Assembly (NCBI GenBank): GCA_020252385.1
Contig: JADCDC010000141.1
Span: forward strand, 1 to 7,786
Origin: Aestuariivirga sp.
GTDB lineage: Bacteria; Pseudomonadota; Alphaproteobacteria; Rhizobiales; Aestuariivirgaceae
DNA: 7,786 bases
Direction: 5' to 3'
The position numbers and the translations under genes are program-made. Shown piece by piece: positions 1 to 6,778 of the stretch; positions within the stretch are counted from its first letter, which is position 1, and each line of letters starts with the position of its first letter. The notes beneath the pieces were generated by a model. That model had not been told where the DNA came from. It ran no database searches and saw only the letters and a program-made list of their open reading frames with translations.

Positions 1-756
1 CTCGCGGGCGCTCCGGGCTTTCTCGGCCTGATCCTGATGGCCATCGCGGGCATGGTGGCGGGCGGCATCTGGATCGGTGCGGTCGGCGCACTCCGCCACT
101 ATCGTGCGGTCAACGAGACGATATCGAGCCTTCTGATGGCCTACATCGCCATCGCGCTGATGAACCAGCTGGTCGAAGGGCCGCTGCGGGATCCCGCCTC
201 GCTCAACAAGCCCTCGACGGAGACGCTGGTCGATGGCCTGCGCATCGGCAACATTCCGGGTACGGACGTTCATTGGGGGCTTGCCGTCGGCATCGTCGCC
301 TGCATCCTCTCGTGGATCCTGATCGAGAAGACGCGCTGGGGCTTCAGCGCGCGGATCGCCGGCGGCAACATGCGCGCCGCACAGATCCAGGGCATCCCCG
401 TGGGGCCGCTGATCATCGGCTTCACGGCACTCGCCGGTGCATTCGCGGGGCTTGCCGGCATGATCGAGGTGTCCGCCGTGCAGGGCAATGCCAACGCCTC
501 GGTGGCGGCAGGCTATGGCTTCACCGGCATCCTTGTGGCCTTCCTGGCGCGCCACAATCCGCTGGCCATCATCCCCGTCGCCGTGCTGCTCGGCGGCATC
601 TACGCCTCGGGCGGGCTGATCCAGCGCCGCATGGACATGCCCGATGCCACCGTGCTGGTGCTGCAGGGCATACTGTTCATCGTCATCCTGTTCAGCGAGA
701 CCTTCTATGGCCGCTTCAGGATCTTCAATCCCGACCTGTGGAAGAGGGCAGACTGA
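1..756 (+). CDS. ABC importer permease 1, BMP/nucleoside type (YufP-like), 5'-truncated by window edge
   Basis: This is one of the two inner-membrane permeases of a BMP-family ABC importer, a family whose characterised members mostly carry nucleosides. The frame is open from base 1, so the true start lies upstream; 251 residues are visible, and about 100 N-terminal residues are probably missing compared with typical family members. Family motifs are clear: VNETISSLLMAYIA at visible residues 37-50 resembles the VNEVIS-type segment of YufP proteins, and GGNMRAAQIQGI at 121-132 is the cytoplasmic coupling-helix region. Several hydrophobic segments follow, for example around VGPLIIGFTALAGAFAG and the C-terminal ATVLVLQGILFIVILF. 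Its TGA shares one base with the ATG of the next permease (TGATG), indicating translational coupling. The family is seen directly; a ureide substrate is inferred from the downstream biuret and allophanate hydrolases. Confidence 0.93.
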   Translation, partial: LAGAPGFLGLILMAIAGMVAGGIWIGAVGALRHYRAVNETISSLLMAYIAIALMNQLVEGPLRDPASLNKPSTETLVDGLRIGNIPGTDVHWGLAVGIVACILSWILIEKTRWGFSARIAGGNMRAAQIQGIPVGPLIIGFTALAGAFAGLAGMIEVSAVQGNANASVAAGYGFTGILVAFLARHNPLAIIPVAVLLGGIYASGGLIQRRMDMPDATVLVLQGILFIVILFSETFYGRFRIFNPDLWKRAD

Positions 757-1679
757 TGGAAAGTGACATTGGCCTCTGGGGCGTGCCGCTCGCCATACTT
801 GGCGGCGCCATCCGCGTCTCCACACCCTTCATCTTCGTCAGCCTCGGTGAAACCCTGACGGAACGGTCGGGCCGCATCAACTTGGGGCTCGAGGGCACAC
901 TGGTGTTCGGCGCCATGACCGCATATGCGACGGCGGTGATGACGGGTTCCGCCTGGCTCGGCGTTCTGGCGGCTGCCGCATCGGGCCTCTGCTTCGGCGT
1001 GTTCCATGGCTGGATCTGCAAGTTCCCCCGCGTGAACGACATTGCCATCGGCATCGCCATGATGCTGTTCGGCATCGGGCTTGCCTTCTATCTCGGCAAG
1101 GCCTTCATCCAGCCCTCCGCCCCCGACCTGCCGTCGATCCCGCTTGGCTTCTGGTCGGACATTCCGCAGGTCCAGGCTGCACTCGATGTCAACGTGCTGT
1201 TCATCATCGGCGGCCTCCTCGCCCTGTTCCTGTGGTGGGCGCTCAAGAACACGCGCGCCGGCCTCGTGCTGCGCGTGGTGGGCGACAGCTCGGATGCCGC
1301 GCGCGCCATGGGCCTCAACCCCAATGCGGTGCGCCTCGTCGCCACCGCCGTGGGCGGGGCGCTCGCGGCCATCGGCGGCGCCTATCTCTCGCTCTATTAT
1401 CCGGGAAGCTGGAACGAGCGCATCTCGTCGGGCCAGGGCCTGATGGCCGTGGCGCTGGTGATCTTCGCGCGCTGGAACCCGCTCGGCTGCTTTGCCGCAG
1501 CCCTGCTGTTCGGCGGTGCCGGTGCGCTTGGCCCGGCTCTCCAGTCGGTCGGCGTCACCCAGGGCTACTATCTGTTCTACGCCGCACCCTATGTGCTCAC
1601 CCTCGCCATCATGATCGCCACATGTTCGCCGGGCAGAAGGCTCGCGGGGGCACCTGGCGAGCTCTCGATCACCAAGTAA
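756..1679 (+). CDS. ABC importer permease 2, BMP/nucleoside type (YufQ-like)
   Basis: This second permease, 307 residues, would pair with the upstream one to form the membrane channel. The hallmark motif GETLTERSGRINLGLEG lies at residues 31-47, in the N-terminal region where YufQ-type proteins carry it. VVGDSSDAARAMG at 174-186 is the cytoplasmic loop expected to contact the ATPase. The rest is strongly hydrophobic, with around eight or more likely membrane segments. The ATG at 756 is chosen because it overlaps the preceding stop, has AGAGGG at 743-748 seven bases upstream, and gives a family-like N-terminus; the frame is open further upstream but runs through permease 1. After its TAA there are 19 nt and a strong ribosome binding site before biuH. 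The ATPase gene of the same importer follows only after biuH, which is an unusual order. Family assignment is firm; the transported compound is inferred. Confidence 0.94.
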   Translation: MESDIGLWGVPLAILGGAIRVSTPFIFVSLGETLTERSGRINLGLEGTLVFGAMTAYATAVMTGSAWLGVLAAAASGLCFGVFHGWICKFPRVNDIAIGIAMMLFGIGLAFYLGKAFIQPSAPDLPSIPLGFWSDIPQVQAALDVNVLFIIGGLLALFLWWALKNTRAGLVLRVVGDSSDAARAMGLNPNAVRLVATAVGGALAAIGGAYLSLYYPGSWNERISSGQGLMAVALVIFARWNPLGCFAAALLFGGAGALGPALQSVGVTQGYYLFYAAPYVLTLAIMIATCSPGRRLAGAPGELSITK

Positions 1680-1685
1680 TCCCAC

Positions 1686-1691
1686 AGGAGG
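1686..1691 (+). promoter_or_regulatory. Strong Shine-Dalgarno site for biuH
   Basis: AGGAGG lies seven bases before the ATG at 1699. It is the best ribosome binding site in the operon and sits in its only non-overlapping junction, so biuH is probably translated independently and at a high level, while the other internal genes rely more on coupling. Confidence 0.75.
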
Positions 1692-1698
1692 CACGTTC

Positions 1699-2400
1699 AT
1701 GAATGCGCCCAGCAACATCACCCAGAGCTTCATCGACGCCGATCCCTATCCCTGGCCCTACAATGGTGACCTGAGGCCGGAGAACACCGCACTCATCGTC
1801 ATCGACATGCAGACCGATTTCTGCGGGCCCGGCGGCTATGTCGACAGCATGGGCTATGACCTGTCGCTGGTGCGGGCACCCATCGAGCCGATCAGCCGGG
1901 TCCTCGCCGCCATGCGCGCCAAGGGCTATCACATCATCCACACGCGCGAAGGACACAGGCCCGACCTCGGCGACCTTCCCGCCAACAAGCGCTGGCGCTC
2001 ACGCCGCATCAATGCCGGAATTGGCGACCCGGGCCCCTGCGGCCGCATCCTGACGCGCGGCGAAAAGGGCTGGGAGATCATCCCGGCACTCGCACCCCTT
2101 CCCGGCGAGCCCGTCATCGACAAGCCCGGCAAGGGCTCCTTCTACGCCACGGACCTCGAGATGCTGCTGAACCTCCGGGGCATCCGCAACATCGTGCTGA
2201 CCGGCATCACCACCGACGTCTGCGTGCACACCACCATGCGCGAGGCCAATGACCGCGGCTTCGAATGCATCATGCTGGAGGATTGCTGCGGCGCCACCGA
2301 CTACGGCAATCACCTGGCGGCGATCAAGATGATCAAGATGCAGGGTGGCGTCTTCGGCGCCGTGTCGAATTCAACGACCTTCGTGAGCCAGTTGCCATGA
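1699..2400 (+). CDS. biuH: Biuret hydrolase (biuret amidohydrolase), cysteine hydrolase family
   Basis: This 233-residue cytoplasmic enzyme of the isochorismatase-like cysteine hydrolase fold is expected to hydrolyse biuret to allophanate and ammonia. The catalytic triad is visible as D36 (in VIDMQTDF), K142 (in DKPGKGSF) and C175 (in TTDVCVH). Q215 sits in the substrate-pocket segment. These numbers match what I recall for the characterised Rhizobium leguminosarum BiuH (Asp36, Lys142, Cys175, Gln215), and the N-terminal FIDADPYPWPYNG stretch also resembles that enzyme, so an orthologue is likely. Other members of the fold act on ureidoacrylate (RutB) or N-carbamoylsarcosine, but the operon with atzF favours biuret. 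The ATG at 1699 follows a strong AGGAGG. Its stop overlaps the ATPase start (ATGA at 2397-2400). It stands between the permease and ATPase genes, tying transport directly to this reaction. Confidence 0.9.
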   Translation: MNAPSNITQSFIDADPYPWPYNGDLRPENTALIVIDMQTDFCGPGGYVDSMGYDLSLVRAPIEPISRVLAAMRAKGYHIIHTREGHRPDLGDLPANKRWRSRRINAGIGDPGPCGRILTRGEKGWEIIPALAPLPGEPVIDKPGKGSFYATDLEMLLNLRGIRNIVLTGITTDVCVHTTMREANDRGFECIMLEDCCGATDYGNHLAAIKMIKMQGGVFGAVSNSTTFVSQLP

Positions 2401-3926
2401 ACAGCCTCGCCCGGACCGCCGTCAGCCTCGAGACCGTGGGCATGACCATGCGTTTCGGCGCCTTCACCGCCCTCGACGACGTCTCGATCAGGGTTCCGGC
2501 GGGATCCTTCCATGCGCTGCTGGGCGAGAATGGCGCGGGCAAGTCGACGCTCGTCAAATGCGTGATGGGTTTCTACCGCCCCACCAGCGGCGAGATCATG
2601 GTGGATGGCCGCGAGGTCGAGATCAACCATCCGCGCGATGCCTCGGCGCATGGTCTCGGCATGGTCTACCAGCATTTCACGCTCGTGCCCTCGCTGACCG
2701 GTGCCGAGAACCTCGTCATCTCGCGCCAGAACGTGCCGCGCATCATCGACTGGAAGAAGGAACGCCGGGAACTCAGCGAGTTCATGGAGGGCATGCCCTT
2801 CAAGCTGCCGCTCGACGTGCCGGTCAGCGAACTGGCGGCGGGCGAGAAGCAGAAGCTGGAGATCGCCAAGCAGCTCTATCTCGGCCGCAGCTTCCTCGTG
2901 CTCGACGAGCCGACCTCGGTGCTCACACCGGGCGAAGCGCAGGACGTGCTGGGCCTGCTCCGCGCCATGACGCGGAGCAAATGGCTGACCGTGCTGATGA
3001 TCAGCCACAAGTTCCATGAGGTGACGGCCTTCGCCGACGATGTCAGCGTGTTGCGCAAGGGCCGCCACACGGGATCGGGCAAGGTCGGCGCACTCGACCA
3101 CAAGGCGATGGCGGCGATGATGATCGGCGACCAGCCGATCACCGCGCTTGACAGCCGCGCCCCGCATGATGCCTCCGCCCCCGTCGTGCTGGCGGTCAAG
3201 TCGCTCAGCGCGCCGGACCGCTCTGGCCTCAAGTCCATCAACATCGAAAGCCTTGACGTGCGCGCCGGAGAGATCGTGGGCATCGCCGGCATCTCGGGGA
3301 ACGGCCAGAAGGAGCTTCTCGAGGTGCTGGCCGGCCAGCGCCAGCGCCGCTCGGGCGAGATCACGGTCAAGCAGGCGCCCTACCGCGCCACGCGCCTCCA
3401 GTCGCGGGAGCTCAACGTGCGCTTCATCCCCGAGGAGCCGCTCAGCAATGCCTGCGCGCCGCGCATGACGGTGGCCGAGAACCTGTCCTTCCGCACCTTC
3501 GACGTCGATGCGGAAGGCAAGCCCGTGAACTGGATCAGCATGTCGGCGATGAAGTCCTTTGCCCAGCACCTCGTCAGCCAGTTCCGCGTCAAGACGGCCT
3601 CACTCGACTCGCCCATTTCGGCACTCTCGGGCGGCAATGTGCAGCGCGCGGTGCTGGCGCGCGAACTCACCGGCGAGGTCGACCTGCTGATCGTCTCGAA
3701 TCCCTGTTTCGGGCTCGACTTCTCGGCGGTGGCGGAGATCCGTGCGCGCATCGTCAAGGCGCGCAACATGGGGGCGGCGGTGCTGCTGATGTCGGAAGAC
3801 CTCGATGAACTCCTCGAACTCTCGGACCGCATCCTCGTCATGTCGGACGGAGCCCTCGTCTACGAGACGCCGGCGGCGACGGCCGATGTCACCACCATCG
3901 GCCAGCACATGGCGGGGCACGGCTGA
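2397..3926 (+). CDS. ABC importer ATPase with two fused nucleotide-binding domains (YufO-like)
   Basis: This 509-residue cytoplasmic ATPase would power the two permeases upstream. Domain 1 has an intact Walker A (GENGAGKST, 43-51), the Q-loop segment MVYQHF, a signature reading LAAGEKQ (146-152), Walker B FLVLDEPT (166-173) and switch His204. Domain 2 has a degenerate Walker A (GISGNGQKEL, 298-307, Gln where Lys is expected), a canonical signature LSGGNVQ (410-416), a Walker B without Asp-Glu (LLIVSNPCFGLD, 430-441) and SED (466-468) where the switch His would be. Such asymmetry is common in BMP-type and sugar-type double ATPases, but here one composite site is altered at every motif. The ATG at 2397 overlaps the biuH stop (ATGA) and has no clear Shine-Dalgarno, so coupling is likely. 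The open frame extends upstream of this ATG only through biuH sequence in another frame. Confidence 0.95.
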   Translation: MNSLARTAVSLETVGMTMRFGAFTALDDVSIRVPAGSFHALLGENGAGKSTLVKCVMGFYRPTSGEIMVDGREVEINHPRDASAHGLGMVYQHFTLVPSLTGAENLVISRQNVPRIIDWKKERRELSEFMEGMPFKLPLDVPVSELAAGEKQKLEIAKQLYLGRSFLVLDEPTSVLTPGEAQDVLGLLRAMTRSKWLTVLMISHKFHEVTAFADDVSVLRKGRHTGSGKVGALDHKAMAAMMIGDQPITALDSRAPHDASAPVVLAVKSLSAPDRSGLKSINIESLDVRAGEIVGIAGISGNGQKELLEVLAGQRQRRSGEITVKQAPYRATRLQSRELNVRFIPEEPLSNACAPRMTVAENLSFRTFDVDAEGKPVNWISMSAMKSFAQHLVSQFRVKTASLDSPISALSGGNVQRAVLARELTGEVDLLIVSNPCFGLDFSAVAEIRARIVKARNMGAAVLLMSEDLDELLELSDRILVMSDGALVYETPAATADVTTIGQHMAGHG

Positions 3927-4594
3927 TGGGCAGCATCGTAGCGGAGCCCTTCGCCTTCAGCTTCGATCGCAAGAGCATCGCGCTGATCGTGATCGACATG
4001 CAGCGCGACTTCGCCATGCCCGGCGGCTTCGGCGAAAGCCTCGGCAATGACGTGAGCCGCATCACCGCGATCGTGCCCGCCGTCAGGGCGCTGATCGATG
4101 CCTTCCGCGCGGCGGGGCTTCCAGTGATCCACACCATGGAGTGCCATCGCCCGGACCTTTCGGATTGCCCGCCGGCCAAGCTGAACCGCGGAACGCCGTC
4201 CCTCAGGATCGGGGACAAGGGCCCGATGGGCCGTATCCTGATCGCCGGAGAGCACGGAACCGCCATCCTCGATGAACTGGCGCCCATGGTGGGCGAGATC
4301 GTGATCGAGAAGCCCGGCAAGGGTGCCTTCTATGCAACGCCGCTCGGCGAGATCCTGAAGCAGATGGGCATCCGCCAGCTGGTCTTCGCCGGCGTCACCA
4401 CCGAGGTCTGCGTGCAGACCACGATGCGCGAAGCCAATGACCGGGGTTACGACTGCATCCTCGCGGAGGACGCCACGGAAAGCTACTTCCCGGAATTCAA
4501 GGCCGCCACCATCGCCATGATCCGCGCGCAGGGCGCCATCGTCGGCTGGACCGCGCCGGTGAGCGCCATCGCCGAGGGCCTGACGCATGCTTGA
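3926..4594 (+). CDS. Second cysteine hydrolase (isochorismatase-like), substrate unknown, probable ureide amidohydrolase
   Basis: This 222-residue diverged relative of the BiuH encoded at 1699-2400 has a complete triad: D24 (in VIDMQRDF), K129 (in EKPGKGAF) and C162 (in TTEVCVQ). Q202 lies 40 residues after the cysteine, the same spacing as C175 to Q215 in BiuH. The two proteins share the TTMREANDRG block after the cysteine but differ in pocket regions: the BiuH stretch EDCCGATDYGNH becomes EDATESYFPEF here, and the N-terminal extension of BiuH is missing. It is therefore an active-looking amide hydrolase with a probably different substrate. Candidates are triuret (compare TrtA), ureidoacrylate-like compounds (RutB) or another carbamoyl compound. 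The start overlaps the ATPase stop by one base (TGATG), and the end overlaps the cupin start by 8 nt. Fold and catalysis are well supported; specificity cannot be read from the sequence. Confidence 0.88.
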   Translation: MGSIVAEPFAFSFDRKSIALIVIDMQRDFAMPGGFGESLGNDVSRITAIVPAVRALIDAFRAAGLPVIHTMECHRPDLSDCPPAKLNRGTPSLRIGDKGPMGRILIAGEHGTAILDELAPMVGEIVIEKPGKGAFYATPLGEILKQMGIRQLVFAGVTTEVCVQTTMREANDRGYDCILAEDATESYFPEFKAATIAMIRAQGAIVGWTAPVSAIAEGLTHA

Positions 4595-4943
4595 GCGTTG
4601 CTATCCCGCACTCCTCTCCGGCGGCTGGCGCGGGCTGTCCTATGAGCCGTTCCGCGACGGCGTCAGCGTACACTGGCTGGCGCGCGGCGGTGCTGATGAA
4701 GCATCGCTCGCCATCCTGCGGTATGAGCCGGGCGCGCGTGTACCGCTTCACCTCCACCGGGGACTCGAGACGATCATGATCCTCGAGGGAACGCAGAGCG
4801 ACGAGAACGGAGATTATCACGCCGGCACGGTGGTGACCAATGCACCGGGAACGCAGCATTCGGTCTGGTCGCAGGCGGGCTGCACGGTGCTGATCCACTG
4901 GAGCCTGCCCGTGGTCATTCTCGCCGGCAAGGAGCCTTCATGA
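4587..4943 (+). CDS. Small ChrR-type cupin, function unknown
   Basis: This single-domain cupin of 118 residues has the metal-binding pattern of the ChrR-like anti-sigma-factor cupin group: H55 and H57 in PLHLHRGLE, E61 a few residues later, and H91 in the second motif (NAPGTQHSVW). It has no zinc-binding anti-sigma domain, so it is only the cupin part. It begins 8 nt inside the upstream hydrolase gene, with GAGGG at 4574-4578 as a possible ribosome binding site, and its stop overlaps the atzF start (ATGA), so it is firmly part of the operon. Cupins act on other ureides (ureidoglycolate lyase, ureidoglycine aminohydrolase) and in some decarboxylases, so an enzymatic role on a pathway intermediate is possible. 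A sensor or chaperone-like role is equally open. The fold and metal residues are seen; the function is not known. Confidence 0.85.
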   Translation: MLERCYPALLSGGWRGLSYEPFRDGVSVHWLARGGADEASLAILRYEPGARVPLHLHRGLETIMILEGTQSDENGDYHAGTVVTNAPGTQHSVWSQAGCTVLIHWSLPVVILAGKEPS

Positions 4944-6748
4944 GCGATCTCAGCTTCGACATCGAGAGCCTGCACGCCGCCTATGCGGCGGGCACCCTGC
5001 CTGCCACGGTGATCGACACCGTCTTCGCGCGCCTTCAGGCGGCCTCCGATCCCGGCATCTTCCTCCACGTTGCGGAACGCGATGCGCTGCTCCGCGCGGC
5101 GGAGGCGCTCGGCCCCTTCGATCCCGTGGCGAAGCCGCTGTGGGGTGTTCCCTTCGCGGTCAAGGACAACATCGACGTCGCCGGCATGCCGACCACTGCG
5201 GCCTGCCCGGACTTCGCCTATGTGCCTGAGCGGGATGCCACCGTGGTGGCCTTGCTCAAGGCGGCGGGCGCACTCGTCATCGGCAAGACCAACCTCGACC
5301 AGTTCGCCACCGGCCTCGTCGGCATCCGCACGCCCCATCCGGCGCCGCGCAACGCCATCGACGCGTCCCTCGTGCCCGGCGGATCGAGTTCGGGCTCGGC
5401 CGTCGCCACGGCGCGCGGCATCGTCTCCTTCGCGCTCGGCACGGATACGGCGGGCTCCGGCCGCATCCCTGCCGGCCTCAACAACATCGTGGGGCTGAAG
5501 CCATCGGTCGGGGCCTTCTCGGCAAGGGGCGTCGTCCCGGCCTGCCGCACGCTCGACTGCGTCTCCGTCTTCGCGCTCACCGTGGCGGATGCCTGGAAGG
5601 TCTTCTCCATCGCCACGCGGCATGATCCGGCGGACAGCTATTCACGCGCATTTCCCGCGCGCGCCCTCGCCGCACCGCCCACCACTTTGACCATTGGCGT
5701 GCCCGCCGCAGCGGACCGCAAGTTCTTCGGCGACGAGGAGATGCAAAAGGCGTTCGATGCTGCTCTCGAAATGCTTGCCCGCCTGCCGGCGAAGATCGTG
5801 GAGATTCCTTTCGAACGCTTCTACGCGGTGGCGAACCTGCTCTATGAGGGCGCCTGGGTGGCGGAGCGCTATGCCGCCATCGCGGATTTCATGGCGGAAA
5901 AGGAAGAGAGCCTGCACCCGGTGACGCGCAAGATCATCGGCGGCGCCAGAACGCTCTCGGCCGCCGACGCGTTCAAGGGCCTCTACGCGCTGCAGGCCCT
6001 GAAGGCGGAGCTGGCGCCGGTCATCGCCTCGGTCGACATGATCTGCGTGCCGACGGCACCCCGGCACTATACCGTTGCCGAAGTTCTGGCCGAGCCCATC
6101 GTCACCAACAGCCGGCTCGGCACCTACACGAATTTCGTCAACCTGCTCGATCTCTGCGGCATCGCAGTACCAGCAGGCCGGCGCGGCGACGGCCTGCCGA
6201 TGAACGTCACCATGCTGGCGCCCGCCGGGCATGATGACAGGGTCGCCTCCGTCGCCGCCCTGCTCCACGCCGCCTCCGGGCTCACGCTCGGCGCGACGGG
6301 GCGGACACAGCCGGTGCAGCCCTTGCCCATGGGCTCCGCCGGCAACGGGGAGATCGAACTCGTCGTGGTTGGCGCACGCAGGAGGGGCATGCCGCTCAAC
6401 GGCGAACTCAAGGCCCGCGGCGCGCGCTTCTGCCGCGAGGCGAAGACATCGGGCGACTACCGGCTCTTCGCGCTGGCGGGGCAGAACGTGCCGAAGCCCG
6501 GCCTCCAGAGGGCCGGGCGCGGAGAGGGAGCCCCGATCGACGTCGAGGTCTGGAGCCTTGCTCCCGACCAGTTCGCCTCCTTCGTCGCCGCCATTCCCCC
6601 GCCATTGGGTATCGGCACCATCATGCTCGCGGACGGAACATCGCCAAAGGGCTTCCTCGCCGAAGCCGTAGGCCTTGACGGCGCCACCGACATCACGGCA
6701 TTCGGCGGCTGGCGGAAATTTGCCGCCAGCCGTGCAGCATCCACATAG
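4940..6748 (+). CDS. atzF: Allophanate hydrolase (AtzF type), amidase domain plus C-terminal domain
   Basis: This 602-residue cytoplasmic enzyme hydrolyses allophanate, the product of BiuH, ultimately to ammonia and CO2. The N-terminal part (about 1-450) is an amidase-signature domain with the Ser-cisSer-Lys triad at K75 (in FAVKDNID), S149 (start of the SSSGS motif) and S173 (in DTAGSGR). The spacings of 74 and 24 residues equal those I recall for Pseudomonas AtzF (K91, S165, S189). The C-terminal part (about 470-600) is the allophanate hydrolase C domain, with GMPLN, YRLFAL and KPGL motifs. Full length and this domain separate it from plain amidases such as AtzE or GatA. One oddity is GARRRGMPLN near residues 478-487, where I recall GAHLSGMPLN in family members, so the family histidine may be Arg480. 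AAGGAG at 4929-4934 lies five bases before the ATG, which overlaps the cupin stop. Confidence 0.94.
   Translation: MSDLSFDIESLHAAYAAGTLPATVIDTVFARLQAASDPGIFLHVAERDALLRAAEALGPFDPVAKPLWGVPFAVKDNIDVAGMPTTAACPDFAYVPERDATVVALLKAAGALVIGKTNLDQFATGLVGIRTPHPAPRNAIDASLVPGGSSSGSAVATARGIVSFALGTDTAGSGRIPAGLNNIVGLKPSVGAFSARGVVPACRTLDCVSVFALTVADAWKVFSIATRHDPADSYSRAFPARALAAPPTTLTIGVPAAADRKFFGDEEMQKAFDAALEMLARLPAKIVEIPFERFYAVANLLYEGAWVAERYAAIADFMAEKEESLHPVTRKIIGGARTLSAADAFKGLYALQALKAELAPVIASVDMICVPTAPRHYTVAEVLAEPIVTNSRLGTYTNFVNLLDLCGIAVPAGRRGDGLPMNVTMLAPAGHDDRVASVAALLHAASGLTLGATGRTQPVQPLPMGSAGNGEIELVVVGARRRGMPLNGELKARGARFCREAKTSGDYRLFALAGQNVPKPGLQRAGRGEGAPIDVEVWSLAPDQFASFVAAIPPPLGIGTIMLADGTSPKGFLAEAVGLDGATDITAFGGWRKFAASRAAST
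6706..6732 (+). terminator. Perfect 10-bp hairpin at the 3' end of atzF (possible mRNA end or processing structure)
   Basis: CGGCTGGCGG at 6706-6715 pairs perfectly with CCGCCAGCCG at 6723-6732 across a 7-nt loop (AAATTTG). It lies inside the last codons of atzF, 14 bases before its stop codon. No U-run follows, so it is not a standard intrinsic terminator. It may protect the 3' end of the operon mRNA, or it may simply reflect GC-rich coding (GGWRKFAAS). The hairpin is seen directly; a regulatory role is inferred. Confidence 0.35.
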
Positions 6749-6778
6749 TTCGGAAAATCCCGCACTGCCCTCACACAC

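Noticed and set aside
273..755. N-terminal extension of the permease 2 frame upstream of 756
   Set aside because: It runs through permease 1 in another frame and reads as Arg/His-rich noise. The ATG at 756 overlaps the stop of permease 1 and begins a normal family N-terminus.
705..1733. Long minus-strand open frame (342 codons) opposite permease 2
   Set aside because: It is antisense to a clear permease, its translation is charged and low in complexity with no family motif, and such frames are common in GC-rich DNA.
2265..2396. N-terminal extension of the ATPase frame upstream of 2397
   Set aside because: It overlaps the end of biuH, and its translation (rich in Asp, Gln, Arg and His) is unlike an ABC domain. 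ATG 2397 gives the expected distance to Walker A.
2310..3569. Long minus-strand open frame (419 codons) opposite the ATPase gene
   Set aside because: The plus strand has ABC motifs throughout. The antisense product is rich in His, Arg and Ala with no recognisable domain, typical of a codon-bias shadow.
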